Shown: piece after piece, positions 10,269-18,575 of the stretch
Layout: each line of letters begins with the position of its first letter
How positions within the stretch are numbered: the stretch's first letter is position 1
Assembly: GCF_022836495.1 (NCBI RefSeq)
Contig: NZ_BQXM01000019.1
Location: 31,787 to 95,786, forward strand
Origin: Desulforhabdus sp. TSK
GTDB lineage: Bacteria; Desulfobacterota; Syntrophobacteria; Syntrophobacterales; Syntrophobacteraceae
DNA length: 64,000 nt
Direction of reading: 5' to 3'
Notes under the pieces: model-generated
Seen by the model: the letters and a program-made list of their open reading frames with translations, nothing else
Told to the model about the DNA's origin: nothing
Databases searched by the model: none
Program-made: the position numbers and the translations under genes

Positions 10269-10347
10269 TGGTGCGTTCGTAAAGTCTTCAGCTCCTCTGG
10301 AAGATTGATTTTTCGGCATTCCGACATATGGGCCAACATTTCGGCAT

Positions 10348-12801
10348 TCAAGCCTTCGGGCGGTGAATGCCGAGCTTCTTCATGCGGGATTCCAGGGTCG
10401 TTCGCTTGAGCCCCAGGATCTCCGCCGCCCCATTTTTGCCCGAGATGCGCCATCCGGCTTCCTGGAGAACCTTCAGGATGTGCTTCCGTTCGACATCCTG
10501 AAGATTTCCCGCCTCCGAAGCGGCATCGCCCGGAGCGCGGATAGAAGGGAGATGCAGTTCCAGGGTAGACCCCCTGGTCACGATCATGGCGTGCTCGATG
10601 ATGTTTCTCAGCTCCCGTGCATTGCCCGGCCAGGGATAATGCTGCAGAGCCTCCATGCTTCGCTTCGGGATGCTCCGAATGTGCTTGCCGATCTCTTTTT
10701 CGAACTGGTGGATGAAAGCCCATACCAGAATACCGATGTCCTCGGGGCGCTCACGCAGGGGTGGGATACTGATGGGGAATACGCTCAGTCGGTAATAAAG
10801 GTCACTGCGGAACCTGCCCTCCCGAACGAGGTGGTCAATGTCCCGGTTGGTTGCTGCCAGGAGCCGTACGTTCACTCGTACAGTCCTTGTCGATCCCAAC
10901 CGTTCGAAGCAGCCTGATTCCAGGACACGCAGGAGCTTGGCCTGGACCTCCAGGGGAAGCTCCCCTATCTCATCCAGGAAAAGCGTCCCTTCATCCGCGA
11001 CTTCAAATCTCCCAACCATTCGGGATATGGCCCCCGTGTACGCCCCTTTCTCACGGCCGAACAGCTCGGATTCGATGAGCGTGGGGGGCAGCGAGGCACA
11101 GTTGACCGTCACAAACGGCCGGGACCTTCGGGTGCTCAACCGGTGAATGGCCTGGGCGATCAATCCCTTGCCCGTGCCGGTTTCACCCGTGATGAGGACG
11201 GTGGAGCCTGTTGGAGCCACCTGCTCCACCTGGAGCAGGATGCGCTGCATGACATCGCTTCGGGCCACGATGTCTTTATGCCGGGAGAGAAGGTTCACCT
11301 CCTCGCGGAGGTTGATGTTTTCTTCCTCTAGTTGCTTTTTGAGCTCTTCGATTTCCCGGAGCCTGGCCTGCAGCTGTTCCTCCATCTGCTTGCGCTCGGT
11401 AAGATCTACCAACACACCCATGAGTTGGTCCCCCTCACCGGGCGAGCCGCGATAGATGCGGCCGCGGGAGGCCATCCAGCGCACGCTGCCGTCGGGGCGC
11501 AAAACACGATACTCTGCGCTGACTTCCGTTCCCGACGCGATGTGCTGTTGGACGATTTCACGAATCCTCCCGCGTTCCTCGGGATGGAGGTACTCGAGAA
11601 ATTTTTCGAAGGTAAGGACCGCGTCAGGATCGATGCCAAACAGCTCTCGCGCCTTGTCCGTAGCCCATAAACGCCATGTATTGACATCCAGGCTCCACAG
11701 CCCCGCGTTCGCGGAAGCTGCGGCGAGACTCAGCCGCTCCGCACTTTCACGCACCACGCCGTCCGCCTGTGCGCGGGCAATGGCATGGGCGAAGATCTGG
11801 GCCACAAAGCGCAGCTGCTCCACAAGCGATTCCGGCCAGTCCCGCTCCTCGCGCATTGAATCGAACGACAGGCAGCCCATGACTGCCCCGCCCTCCATCA
11901 AGGGGAAGACTGCGGTGGATTTGGTGCCGAAGCGGCGAAGAAATTCCCTGTCCATGGAGGCTTCCACCGGAAGATCCTCCGCCTTCGAAACCAGCGTCAC
12001 CAATCCCGATTTCAGCCGCTCCGCCACCCAGGGGAAATAAGCCTCCCCCTGGATATACCTGAAAATGGGTGTGGGCTCGGAGCTCTGTAAGGCCCATTCA
12101 CTGGTCGATAACTGAAACAGATCGACAGGCTCCGCAATCGGTGGACCATCTGCGGGTTGATGGATGTGTGTCAACAACGTCATGCTTGTCCCCGCCCTGG
12201 AGGCTTGCCACAGGGTTGATCGATCCAGGCCGAGGAAGCCGCAAATCATCCGTTGGGCCTCTTCGATGACCGTATCCACAAGGTTCGGAGACAAGTTGAC
12301 AAAGCGGGCGGAGATTTCCGCAAGCACCGTCTGGAACCGCAGCTGCTCCCTCAGCGACTCCTCGGCCTGCCTGCGATGCTCTCTCTCTCTTCGCAACTCC
12401 TCGTGTATCAGCTTCCGATCCATGGCATAGCGGATGGATCGCTCGATCGCACTCTCGCTGATCTCATCCTTCCTCAGGGAGTCCGCAGCACCGGCCTGCA
12501 TCGCCTCACGGAAGGCCCCGTGGTCTCCAATATCCGTGAGAAGGATCACCGGGGTCGTGCACCCGCTTGACCGCGCCTCTTTCAGAAGTTCCACGCCGGT
12601 CTGTGAGCGGAGGTGATAGTCCAGGAAGCAGACGTCGAAGGAACCTCCACTGAGCGCCTCCAATCCCGAGGCATAATCGACTGCCCTCCGGATCTCGTAT
12701 CTCCGGGCAGACATCTCCAAGAGCAATGTGGCTATCCGGCGGAAGTCCTCCTCATCTTCACCGATGAGAAGAACCTTAATGGGGAGCTCATTCGTCTGCA
12801 T
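10348..12801 (-). CDS. Sigma-54-dependent regulator (receiver-GAF-PAS-AAA+-HTH)
   Basis: About 817 residues from the ATG at 12801, which has a good GGAG ribosome-binding site seven bases upstream; the longer frame to 13023 is read from repeat sequence. Domains in order: receiver (about 6-120, Asp in VCFLDYHL), a GAF domain (about 150-330), a PAS domain (about 345-465), a coiled-coil linker, a sigma-54 AAA+ domain with Walker A GETGTGKG, GAYTGA (the sigma-54 contact loop, usually GAFTGA), Walker B LFLDEIGE and WPGNAREL, and a C-terminal Fis-type helix-turn-helix. All motor residues are present. The target genes are not shown; the qhp operon just upstream on the same strand is one candidate. 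Confidence 0.92.
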   Translation of the reverse strand: MQTNELPIKVLLIGEDEEDFRRIATLLLEMSARRYEIRRAVDYASGLEALSGGSFDVCFLDYHLRSQTGVELLKEARSSGCTTPVILLTDIGDHGAFREAMQAGAADSLRKDEISESAIERSIRYAMDRKLIHEELRREREHRRQAEESLREQLRFQTVLAEISARFVNLSPNLVDTVIEEAQRMICGFLGLDRSTLWQASRAGTSMTLLTHIHQPADGPPIAEPVDLFQLSTSEWALQSSEPTPIFRYIQGEAYFPWVAERLKSGLVTLVSKAEDLPVEASMDREFLRRFGTKSTAVFPLMEGGAVMGCLSFDSMREERDWPESLVEQLRFVAQIFAHAIARAQADGVVRESAERLSLAAASANAGLWSLDVNTWRLWATDKARELFGIDPDAVLTFEKFLEYLHPEERGRIREIVQQHIASGTEVSAEYRVLRPDGSVRWMASRGRIYRGSPGEGDQLMGVLVDLTERKQMEEQLQARLREIEELKKQLEEENINLREEVNLLSRHKDIVARSDVMQRILLQVEQVAPTGSTVLITGETGTGKGLIAQAIHRLSTRRSRPFVTVNCASLPPTLIESELFGREKGAYTGAISRMVGRFEVADEGTLFLDEIGELPLEVQAKLLRVLESGCFERLGSTRTVRVNVRLLAATNRDIDHLVREGRFRSDLYYRLSVFPISIPPLRERPEDIGILVWAFIHQFEKEIGKHIRSIPKRSMEALQHYPWPGNARELRNIIEHAMIVTRGSTLELHLPSIRAPGDAASEAGNLQDVERKHILKVLQEAGWRISGKNGAAEILGLKRTTLESRMKKLGIHRPKA

Positions 12802-12839
12802 GGATATCTCCAAGGGTGTGTTTTTCGCACCCTTGTTGG

Positions 12840-12960
12840 CAGAAGCATTTCTGCAGCTTGCAGGGTGCATTGTATGCAGCATTGCTGACAGAAGCATCTG
12901 TTCAGTGCGGATGGTGCATACAATGCACCCTACCCGAATGTTGTTTCTCTGAAAAGTCCC
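12840..12960. repeat. Palindromic element cluster (ATGCACC family)
   Basis: Two imperfect copies of the GTGCAT...ATGCA palindrome lie here (about 12863-12880 and 12913-12929), the second followed by CTACCC and GTTGTTTC...GAAAAGTCCC as in the copy near 6790 but in another order. CAGAAGCAT occurs on both sides of the first copy. The element separates the regulator start from its upstream region and may have displaced its native promoter. Confidence 0.55.
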
Positions 12961-13029
12961 TTCGGAAGGGGCACATTTCATCCTTCGTTGCAGGCCAAAG
13001 CCCTGGGAGGTTGGCTGTACCAATTTTCG

Positions 13030-13108
13030 TCATTCGGAAAGTGTTAGCCGGAATGATGAAACAAGGTACATTTTAAGAATGATGGACTCATTTTTCAGAC
13101 AGCTTCTA
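13030..13108. repeat. Partial copy of a MITE-like element
   Basis: Shares its right half with the element at 13852-14016: a TAGCCGGAATGA arm, then ACAAGGTACATT and a CTCATTTTTCAGACAGC end. The left terminal repeat is missing or degraded. It lies directly downstream of qhpE and overlaps its stop region. Confidence 0.5.
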
Positions 13109-13816
13109 TAAGAGAAATGGAAGCCGTTCGATGCGGGCGAGATGAGCGAGAGCGCTGCGGGCCTGCTGACAGTTCATATCCGGATCCGAGACCAGGAGCT
13201 CAGCTATCCTGGCCGTCACCCGGGCGGCGGCGAAGCTGCTGCCTCGAAAATTGAGCTCCTGGGGTCGCCCCGGTATGGGCCTGGGCAATCCGTGTGCGCC
13301 GAATTCCACCGGATTGTCCGGATGATGGATCAAGGTCTCCTCGTCGCAAAGGGCATTCCAATACACGCCGATGACCGTGTCCAGAACGGCGGGCCATATG
13401 AGGGCATCGGCAGCCGTCGCAGCGGCCACCAGGATGGTTCCCCGTTCAAACGCACTGCGGCAAAGCGGTTCCAACACTTCCTTGAAACGTTCGTTCCGGG
13501 TGCCGAGGCTCAGGTGGATGATCTTGGCGTTCTGTTCCACTGCCCATTCCAGGGCGGCCAGGAGCGCAGCCATGGATGCTCGAAGACTCCCGGCGAATAT
13601 CTTCGCCGCATGGAAGCGGGCATGGGGCGCCTTTTCCCTGATGATGCCGGCAATGGCCGTTCCGTGGCCGATTTCGTCCCTGAAATCAGGGCTCCGGGCC
13701 ACGGTGCCGTCTCCGGGGCTCCGCGGCAGGAAAGAGGCTCCGTCCTCTACGTGCCCCACGTGGGAGTGCCCGGGATTCACTCGGCTGTCAATGATGGCGA
13801 TGGAGATGGGTGGCAT
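13106..13816 (-). CDS. qhpE: Subtilisin-like protease of the QHNDH operon (QhpE-type)
   Basis: A compact 236-residue S8 subtilase with all three catalytic residues in order: D10 in IAIIDS, H51 in IGHGTAIAG and S194 in RGSSFAAA. There is no signal peptide, consistent with cytosolic action. In characterised qhp operons QhpE removes the leader peptide of QhpC after cross-linking and before export. This is the last gene of the minus-strand qhp cluster, downstream of the exporter gene and separated from it by a MITE-like element. No clear ribosome-binding site is seen at the ATG at 13816, perhaps because of that insertion. The assignment rests on the triad, the size and the operon. Confidence 0.85.
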   Translation of the reverse strand: MPPISIAIIDSRVNPGHSHVGHVEDGASFLPRSPGDGTVARSPDFRDEIGHGTAIAGIIREKAPHARFHAAKIFAGSLRASMAALLAALEWAVEQNAKIIHLSLGTRNERFKEVLEPLCRSAFERGTILVAAATAADALIWPAVLDTVIGVYWNALCDEETLIHHPDNPVEFGAHGLPRPIPGRPQELNFRGSSFAAARVTARIAELLVSDPDMNCQQARSALAHLARIERLPFLL

Positions 13817-13851
13817 GGCTGGGCTTAAAGCCTTTCGAAAGCCTTAGAGGT

Positions 13852-14016
13852 GTTGTCTGAAAATTCGTTTGATCGTCATTCCGGCAATCTTTTAGCCGGA
13901 ATCCATTGAAGAAACTGGATGCCGGCTTAAAAACTGCCTGCATGACGAGGGGCGAAATGGACACCTTATTCTGTGGACATGTACTAAGAGTGATGGGCTC
14001 ATTTTTCGGACAATCT
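13852..14016. repeat. MITE-like element between qhpF and qhpE
   Basis: Terminal inverted repeats (left TTGTCTGAAAAT, right ATTTTTCGGACAA) flank an internal palindrome with TCATTCCGGC...TAGCCGGAATCC arms. A close relative with better-preserved ends lies at 49540-49687 and a half copy at 13030-13108. No coding capacity. Confidence 0.7.
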
Positions 14017-14031
14017 CTTAAATTCCGCACC

Positions 14032-15765
14032 CTACCCGGCATTGTTCAATTCATACGCTCCGTCATATGGACCTTCATACTCCACTCCGGCCGGTCCCAG
14101 CGCGATGATCTTTTTGGCATTGCGGATGCTGGATGCGTGGTGGCTGATGACCAGTATGGTCCGCCCCCCCATGAGCGCTTCCAGGGTGCTCCGCAGCTCC
14201 TCTTCCACCGCGGTGTCGAGAAAAGCCGTGGCCTCGTCCAGGAGGAGGATTTTCGGCTTCAACAGGACCGTCCGGGCGATGCTGATCCGTTGTCTTTGTC
14301 CACCCGAGAGCCGCACCCCCCGATCTCCCACCACGGTTCCATACCCCTGGGGAAGCGACAGGATGAAATCGTGGATGCAGGCCGCCCTGGCCGCTTCCAC
14401 CACGTCCTGTTCGGAAGCCTCCGGCCGGGCGTATCGAATGTTTTCGAAGATCGTGGTATGGAAAAGAAAGATATCCTGGGACACGAGAGCGATGCGGCTT
14501 CTCAGCCATTGGGTGCTGAAGCGTTTCAGGTCGGTGCCGTCCAGGGTGATGACCCCGGAAGTGGGATCGAAAAGCCTCAAAATCAGGTGGCAGATCGTGG
14601 ATTTGCCGACCCCGCTGGGACCCACCAGGGCGGTGGTCTGTCCGCCGGGGATTTGGAAAGAGAGCTCTCGCAGCACCTGCTCCCCGCCGTCATAGGAAAA
14701 GGAGACATTGTGGAAAGCGATGTCCCCGCGAAAGGTCTCATCGGAGAGGATGAGGTCCCCGTCCTCTCGCACCTGGGGCTCGATGGCAAAAATCTCCCCC
14801 ACCCGTTCCAGGGAGACCTTCGACTTCTGGATCACCAGGAAACCGTCCATGAGGCTTTGGAGAAGGCCGAAAACACGTCCCTGGTAGATGGAAAAAGCGA
14901 CCAGTTCGCCGACGCTCAAGGAGCCGCCGAGGACCGAGAATCCTCCATACCCGAACACCACCAGGGTATTGACCAGGATGAAAAAGGTCGGGATGGAACC
15001 GGAGAGGGCTCCCACTGCCTGGTAGCGCAGCAGGGTTTGCAGGACATCGGCATGCCTTTCCCTCAGCCGCCTGCATTCCAGGTCCTCCGCCCCAAACGCC
15101 CTGATGAGCGAGGTCCCGCTCAGGGACTCGAACAGGGAATGCGCCACATCCGCGTTGCTTTCCGCAATTTTCCTCGACAGCTCCGTCAGCTTCGGCCGTA
15201 TGCTTCGCAGCATGATCACGCCGACGGGCAGAAAGACGAAGCTCATGAGGGCCATCCGCCAGTTGAGCCACAGGAGGATGGCGATGGTGATGAGGCACGT
15301 GAGGACATCGAAAAGGGAATGGGGAAGCGTGACGGTCCAGAGCTGCTGCACGTCGGCCATGTCGGAGGCGATGCGCGAATAGATGTCGCCGATTCTGCTT
15401 CGGCTGAAGAAAGTCAGCGGGATCTTGTGGAGATGTGCCAGCAGGTCCTCTCTCATTTTGAAAAGCAGGCGGGCGGAGTAATGGGTGTAAAGATAGCTGT
15501 TGCTCACCCGTGTGGCAAAGGCCAGGAGCAGCAGGACGATCAGGACTGCCAGCACGGGCACGAGAAGGTCCGGCCTGTCGCCGAGAAAGACCTTGTCGAT
15601 GAGGACTTTGGCAAAATAAGGTTGTACCAGGCCCAGTCCCGTGCTGACCACGCTGAGGAGTGTCGAAAGGATGAGCGCTCTCTTATGAGGCCGCAGGTAA
15701 CGTCCCATGAAGCGCATATGATTCAAAGCCGGAGTGAGTTTTCTTATTATTCCCTGAAATAACAC
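14032..15765 (-). CDS. qhpF: ABC exporter, fused membrane and ATPase domains (QhpF-type)
   Basis: A 577-residue half-transporter: six membrane helices in the first 330 residues, then a nucleotide-binding domain with Walker A GPSGVGKS, signature LSGGQRQR, Walker B ILLLDEA and the H-loop ISHH. In QHNDH maturation QhpF is the ABC protein thought to export the cross-linked gamma subunit to the periplasm. The start overlaps the end of the upstream U32 gene by 19 bases, which indicates translational coupling and ties the U32 pair to the same transcript. Taken alone the sequence is a generic lipid/peptide exporter; the specific role comes from context. Confidence 0.88.
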   Translation of the reverse strand: MLFQGIIRKLTPALNHMRFMGRYLRPHKRALILSTLLSVVSTGLGLVQPYFAKVLIDKVFLGDRPDLLVPVLAVLIVLLLLAFATRVSNSYLYTHYSARLLFKMREDLLAHLHKIPLTFFSRSRIGDIYSRIASDMADVQQLWTVTLPHSLFDVLTCLITIAILLWLNWRMALMSFVFLPVGVIMLRSIRPKLTELSRKIAESNADVAHSLFESLSGTSLIRAFGAEDLECRRLRERHADVLQTLLRYQAVGALSGSIPTFFILVNTLVVFGYGGFSVLGGSLSVGELVAFSIYQGRVFGLLQSLMDGFLVIQKSKVSLERVGEIFAIEPQVREDGDLILSDETFRGDIAFHNVSFSYDGGEQVLRELSFQIPGGQTTALVGPSGVGKSTICHLILRLFDPTSGVITLDGTDLKRFSTQWLRSRIALVSQDIFLFHTTIFENIRYARPEASEQDVVEAARAACIHDFILSLPQGYGTVVGDRGVRLSGGQRQRISIARTVLLKPKILLLDEATAFLDTAVEEELRSTLEALMGGRTILVISHHASSIRNAKKIIALGPAGVEYEGPYDGAYELNNAG

Positions 15766-16733
15766 ATGAATCCCTTATGACAAAGCTCGGGAGTCTTTCT
15801 CAGGGAGCGGGAAAGTCGCGCAATTTCTTCATGTCCGGCCCCCTTTCGAGCTTCATCCATCACGGCCTTGACGAGCTGTATGCTTCCCAGCTTCCGGACA
15901 AAGGACGCCTCACGGCCGACGATCTTCACGGCATGGATGCCCCAGTCTCTGAAGTGGCCGAACCGGCAGAGACTGCAGGGCCCGTTGGGCAGACCGTCGG
16001 CCTGGAAGGACGAGCCGCAGTTGTTCTGGGTCCAGAGATATTCACGGAGGTCCTTCATTCCCTCGGCCAGAAAGGCGGGGGATATGCCGTCAGGAGGGGA
16101 CCCGTGGATCGACGGCTCCCCCTGGGCCAGGCAAAAGGGACCGAGGCTGTGTGAGGTGCGGCAGAATCCTTCCTCGAAATAACAGCCGTCATTCAGGGCG
16201 AACACTTCGAATTCCATATTCGACCCGGAGGCGGCAACGATCCGCCGGATGTCCGAGAGGCCCAGCTGGCGGGGCAGGATGATGCGGCGGACCCCGAGGG
16301 AGCGGTAAAAGTCGGCGGACCGGGCGTTGAAGCAGCTGCCCAGGCTGCTGAGATGGATCCGCACGGGAAGGGCCTCCCCCGCGAGACGCACCAGGAGGTT
16401 GATGTCGCTCACGATGATGCTGTCGATCCCGGTCTTCTCGACGGCTTTACGGCAAAGTCCCAGGAGGAAAGCCAGGGCGTCGTCGGTGTAAAAGGGAGCG
16501 TTCAAGGCCATATGGACGACTGCGCCCTTCCGGTGGGCGAGGGTGACCACCTCCTCGATGTCCTGCCATGACGAGAAATTGGCCTGGCTGGAGCTCCGCC
16601 GGTTCATCCACAGATGATGCCCGAACCGAGTCTCCCACTCGGGGGTGGCCAGGCCAAGGTAGAGCTCGTCAGCGCCGTGGTGCAGGAGCATCTCGACTTC
16701 GCTGGTGGAGCTGACGGGAGCGACGATGCGCAC
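15747..16733 (-). CDS. U32-family protein, UbiU-like, in the qhp operon
   Basis: A 328-residue U32-family protein (UbiU of E. coli is about 331). The TIM-barrel pattern is clear: DELYLGLATP, QANFSSWQDI, DSIIVSDINL, RIHLSSLGSCFN, RIILPRQLGLSDI, then FEVFALNDGC. The cysteines are placed like the 4Fe-4S ligands of this family: C184, C191 (the seven-residue step seen in UbiU) and C201, with C239, C253 and C256 further on. Many U32 proteins are annotated as peptidases, but the Fe-S members UbiU/UbiV, RlhA and TrhP carry out O2-independent hydroxylations. It lies 13 bases after a UbiV-like partner and overlaps qhpF. I infer it is half of an anaerobic hydroxylase for the QhpC tryptophan. Confidence 0.82.
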   Translation of the reverse strand: MRIVAPVSSTSEVEMLLHHGADELYLGLATPEWETRFGHHLWMNRRSSSQANFSSWQDIEEVVTLAHRKGAVVHMALNAPFYTDDALAFLLGLCRKAVEKTGIDSIIVSDINLLVRLAGEALPVRIHLSSLGSCFNARSADFYRSLGVRRIILPRQLGLSDIRRIVAASGSNMEFEVFALNDGCYFEEGFCRTSHSLGPFCLAQGEPSIHGSPPDGISPAFLAEGMKDLREYLWTQNNCGSSFQADGLPNGPCSLCRFGHFRDWGIHAVKIVGREASFVRKLGSIQLVKAVMDEARKGAGHEEIARLSRSLRKTPELCHKGFMCYFRE

Positions 16734-16746
16734 GGGATGACACTCC

Positions 16747-17640
16747 TCAAAGAGAAAGTCCCTGCAGGACGAGCCGAATGGAGCCGTTGGAGGCTCGCTC
16801 CAGAAGGTCTCGCATCATGGGCAAGGTGTAAAGGTAAAAAATTGTATTGCCGTTTTGAAAGACGCGGAATTGAAAGCTGTTGCCATGAAGCTCCAGCATG
16901 AGCTCTCGGCAGGGCCCCCGGCAGGACTTCAACGGAACGAATTTCCTGGACGCAGGCTGCCCGAAGGAGGCGATCCAGCAGATCCTCCCGCTGGTGATGT
17001 ACCCGAAGGGGAAGTAGATGGATCGCTGGAAAGGGGGTGCTTCCATCTTCGTGCCGCCGTAGGGGAGCAGGTCGCTTTCCAGCCGTTCGATCCCCATGTG
17101 CTGCGCCAACGACTGGAATTCGGGCCGGGTGAACGTGGTTCCTTCGAGCATCTGTTTGAGGGCGTCATCGGCGGCAATGGCCTCATTTCTCAAATCCAGC
17201 CGGGGGTCTTTGAACCCCTTGTCCAGGACTCTTCCCGCAGCGAGGCGTAAAGACGGGTACATCGCCCTCAGGAGAGACAAAACCCCCCAGTCGTTGACGA
17301 CGACTTCGGCCTGGGGCATCCGGTCGGCAAAAGCGTCAAAAAGAGGCGTGCACCGGTCCAGTTCATCGTCCGTCAGCACGGGGGTGAGCAGGGTCAGCGG
17401 GACACCCATCATGTCGGAGAGGGCGCAATAGGCCTCCAGTTCTGCGGGCCCCGGCAGTCGGTGAGGGCAGAATTCGTCCCCCATATAGATCCGGTGGAGA
17501 GACGGCGGGGGCATCCAATGGAGATCTTTCCCGTAGAACGGCTCCAGGATCTTTGCCACGAGCTGCGCCGGGCGCAGGTTCGCCTCCACACCGATTTCGG
17601 GGCTTCTGAGATGTATGGCTAGTTCCATCAAAATCCCCAT
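16747..17640 (-). CDS. U32-family protein, UbiV-like, in the qhp operon
   Basis: A 297-residue protein (UbiV of E. coli is about 292). C58 lies in IYMGDEFC, matching the YLGEAVC segment that gives the first cluster ligand of UbiV, and C221, C240 and C244 (CWIAS... then CRGPC) match the later C-x12-C-x3-C group with a longer first gap. This is the layout expected for a 4Fe-4S protein that pairs with a UbiU-type subunit. An alternative start is the ATG at 17628, preceded by GGGGATTTTG. It directly precedes the UbiU-like gene. Function in tryptophan hydroxylation is inferred from context and has not been shown. Confidence 0.78.
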   Translation of the reverse strand: MGILMELAIHLRSPEIGVEANLRPAQLVAKILEPFYGKDLHWMPPPSLHRIYMGDEFCPHRLPGPAELEAYCALSDMMGVPLTLLTPVLTDDELDRCTPLFDAFADRMPQAEVVVNDWGVLSLLRAMYPSLRLAAGRVLDKGFKDPRLDLRNEAIAADDALKQMLEGTTFTRPEFQSLAQHMGIERLESDLLPYGGTKMEAPPFQRSIYFPFGYITSGRICWIASFGQPASRKFVPLKSCRGPCRELMLELHGNSFQFRVFQNGNTIFYLYTLPMMRDLLERASNGSIRLVLQGLSL

Positions 17641-17726
17641 GCTGCGCTGTAGTTATACTTGTTGAGGGTGAGAAGCGGCATTTTAGGCAACTCCAAAGAA
17701 ATAACCTCCCAAAGGTTAGCTTGCTT

Positions 17727-17800
17727 TGTAGGAGCGGCTTCCAGCCGCGACCAAGCGCATGGGGGCTTCTCCGATGTCGCGGCTGGAAGCCGCTCCTACA
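17727..17800. repeat. REP-like palindrome (GTAGGAGCGGC family)
   Basis: Inverted arms TGTAGGAGCGGCTTCCAGCC... and the reverse complement flank a 26-base loop region. It is one of four copies in the window (others near 18464, 39262, 45803). It sits between the tetrahaem cytochrome gene and the UbiV-like gene and could act as a transcript hairpin. Confidence 0.85.
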
Positions 17801-17838
17801 ACAAAGAACCTTCCGATCCTTCATGCGTATAACTGGGA

Positions 17839-18417
17839 TCACTGACTCTTGGAGGATTCTGACGACTTCTCCTCGGGCGTCAGGACTTTTTCATAAAACT
17901 TCTGACCATTTTTCATTTCATGGCTGTGGCAATCCTTGCAGGGCTGCTTGGATATGTCTTTCAGCAGCTTGCTGTGTATTTTGGGCTGGTCGATGGGTTT
18001 GTGGTTCTTGGCGTCATGGCACTGGAAGCAGCGGTGGTTGGGCACTAGGCTCCAATAGCCGGGCTCTTTGTTGGTGTCCAGAATAACGGGCTCCGACGGG
18101 ACCTTGATGGGCTCGTCCGGATTGCGCTGAAAGTGCACCAGAGCCTGCTTGACGGCCGATTTGTTCATGGCCATCCAGCCGGAAAATCCCGAATCGTAAT
18201 GGCAGCCGGCACAATTGTTGTGGTTCTTGGCCGTGCCGGATTCCTTCCATTTTCGAATGGGCTCCCGCATTTCGTGGCAGACGACACAGGTGACATCCTG
18301 GAAGTGCCGAACCGAAATCTCGTGGATGCCCAGCAGAAGAGCGAACGCCACAGGAAACAGCATGATCCAAAAGGCTTTCCTGCTTTTCAAAATCTTCCCC
18401 TTCTCCAAAGTGATCAA
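17839..18417 (-). CDS. Membrane-anchored tetrahaem cytochrome c (NapC/NrfH type)
   Basis: 192 residues with one N-terminal membrane helix (about 14-32) and four CxxCH haem sites (CVVCH, CAGCH, CFQCH, CKDCH). Size and layout fit the NapC/NrfH/NirT family, which passes electrons between membrane quinones and periplasmic enzymes. It is encoded between the QHNDH structural genes and the U32 pair, so it probably takes electrons from amine oxidation to the quinone pool; this direction is an inference. There is no ATG start: TTG at 18417, or a better-placed TTG at 18390 after GGAGAAGGGGAAG. REP-like palindromes flank the gene on both sides. Confidence 0.88.
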   Translation of the reverse strand: MITLEKGKILKSRKAFWIMLFPVAFALLLGIHEISVRHFQDVTCVVCHEMREPIRKWKESGTAKNHNNCAGCHYDSGFSGWMAMNKSAVKQALVHFQRNPDEPIKVPSEPVILDTNKEPGYWSLVPNHRCFQCHDAKNHKPIDQPKIHSKLLKDISKQPCKDCHSHEMKNGQKFYEKVLTPEEKSSESSKSQ

Positions 18418-18463
18418 CAGCGTGTTGAATAGTTATGCCCATCAAGGGATTGAAGCACTGCTT

Positions 18464-18537
18464 TGTAGGAGCGGCATCCTGCCGCGACAAGAGTAAGCGG
18501 TTGCCGATTCCTGTCACGGCTGGAAGCCTTTCCTGCA
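18464..18537. repeat. REP-like palindrome (GTAGGAGCGGC family), divergent copy
   Basis: Left arm TGTAGGAGCGGCATCCTGCC; the right arm is degenerate (CACGGCTGGAAGCCTTTCCT). It lies between qhpB and the cytochrome gene. Confidence 0.75.
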
Positions 18538-18575
18538 AAGAGATGGCCGGGTATTTAAGGTCTTCGGTACTCAGA

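Noticed and set aside
13906..15762. Plus-strand open frame of 618 codons
   Set aside because: Fully antisense to the well-supported qhpF ABC exporter, and of biased composition typical of shadow frames in GC-rich DNA.
15747..17640. Annotation of the two U32 proteins as collagenase-type peptidases
   Set aside because: No peptidase catalytic residues are established for this class, and the cysteine layout and pairing fit the Fe-S hydroxylase branch better.
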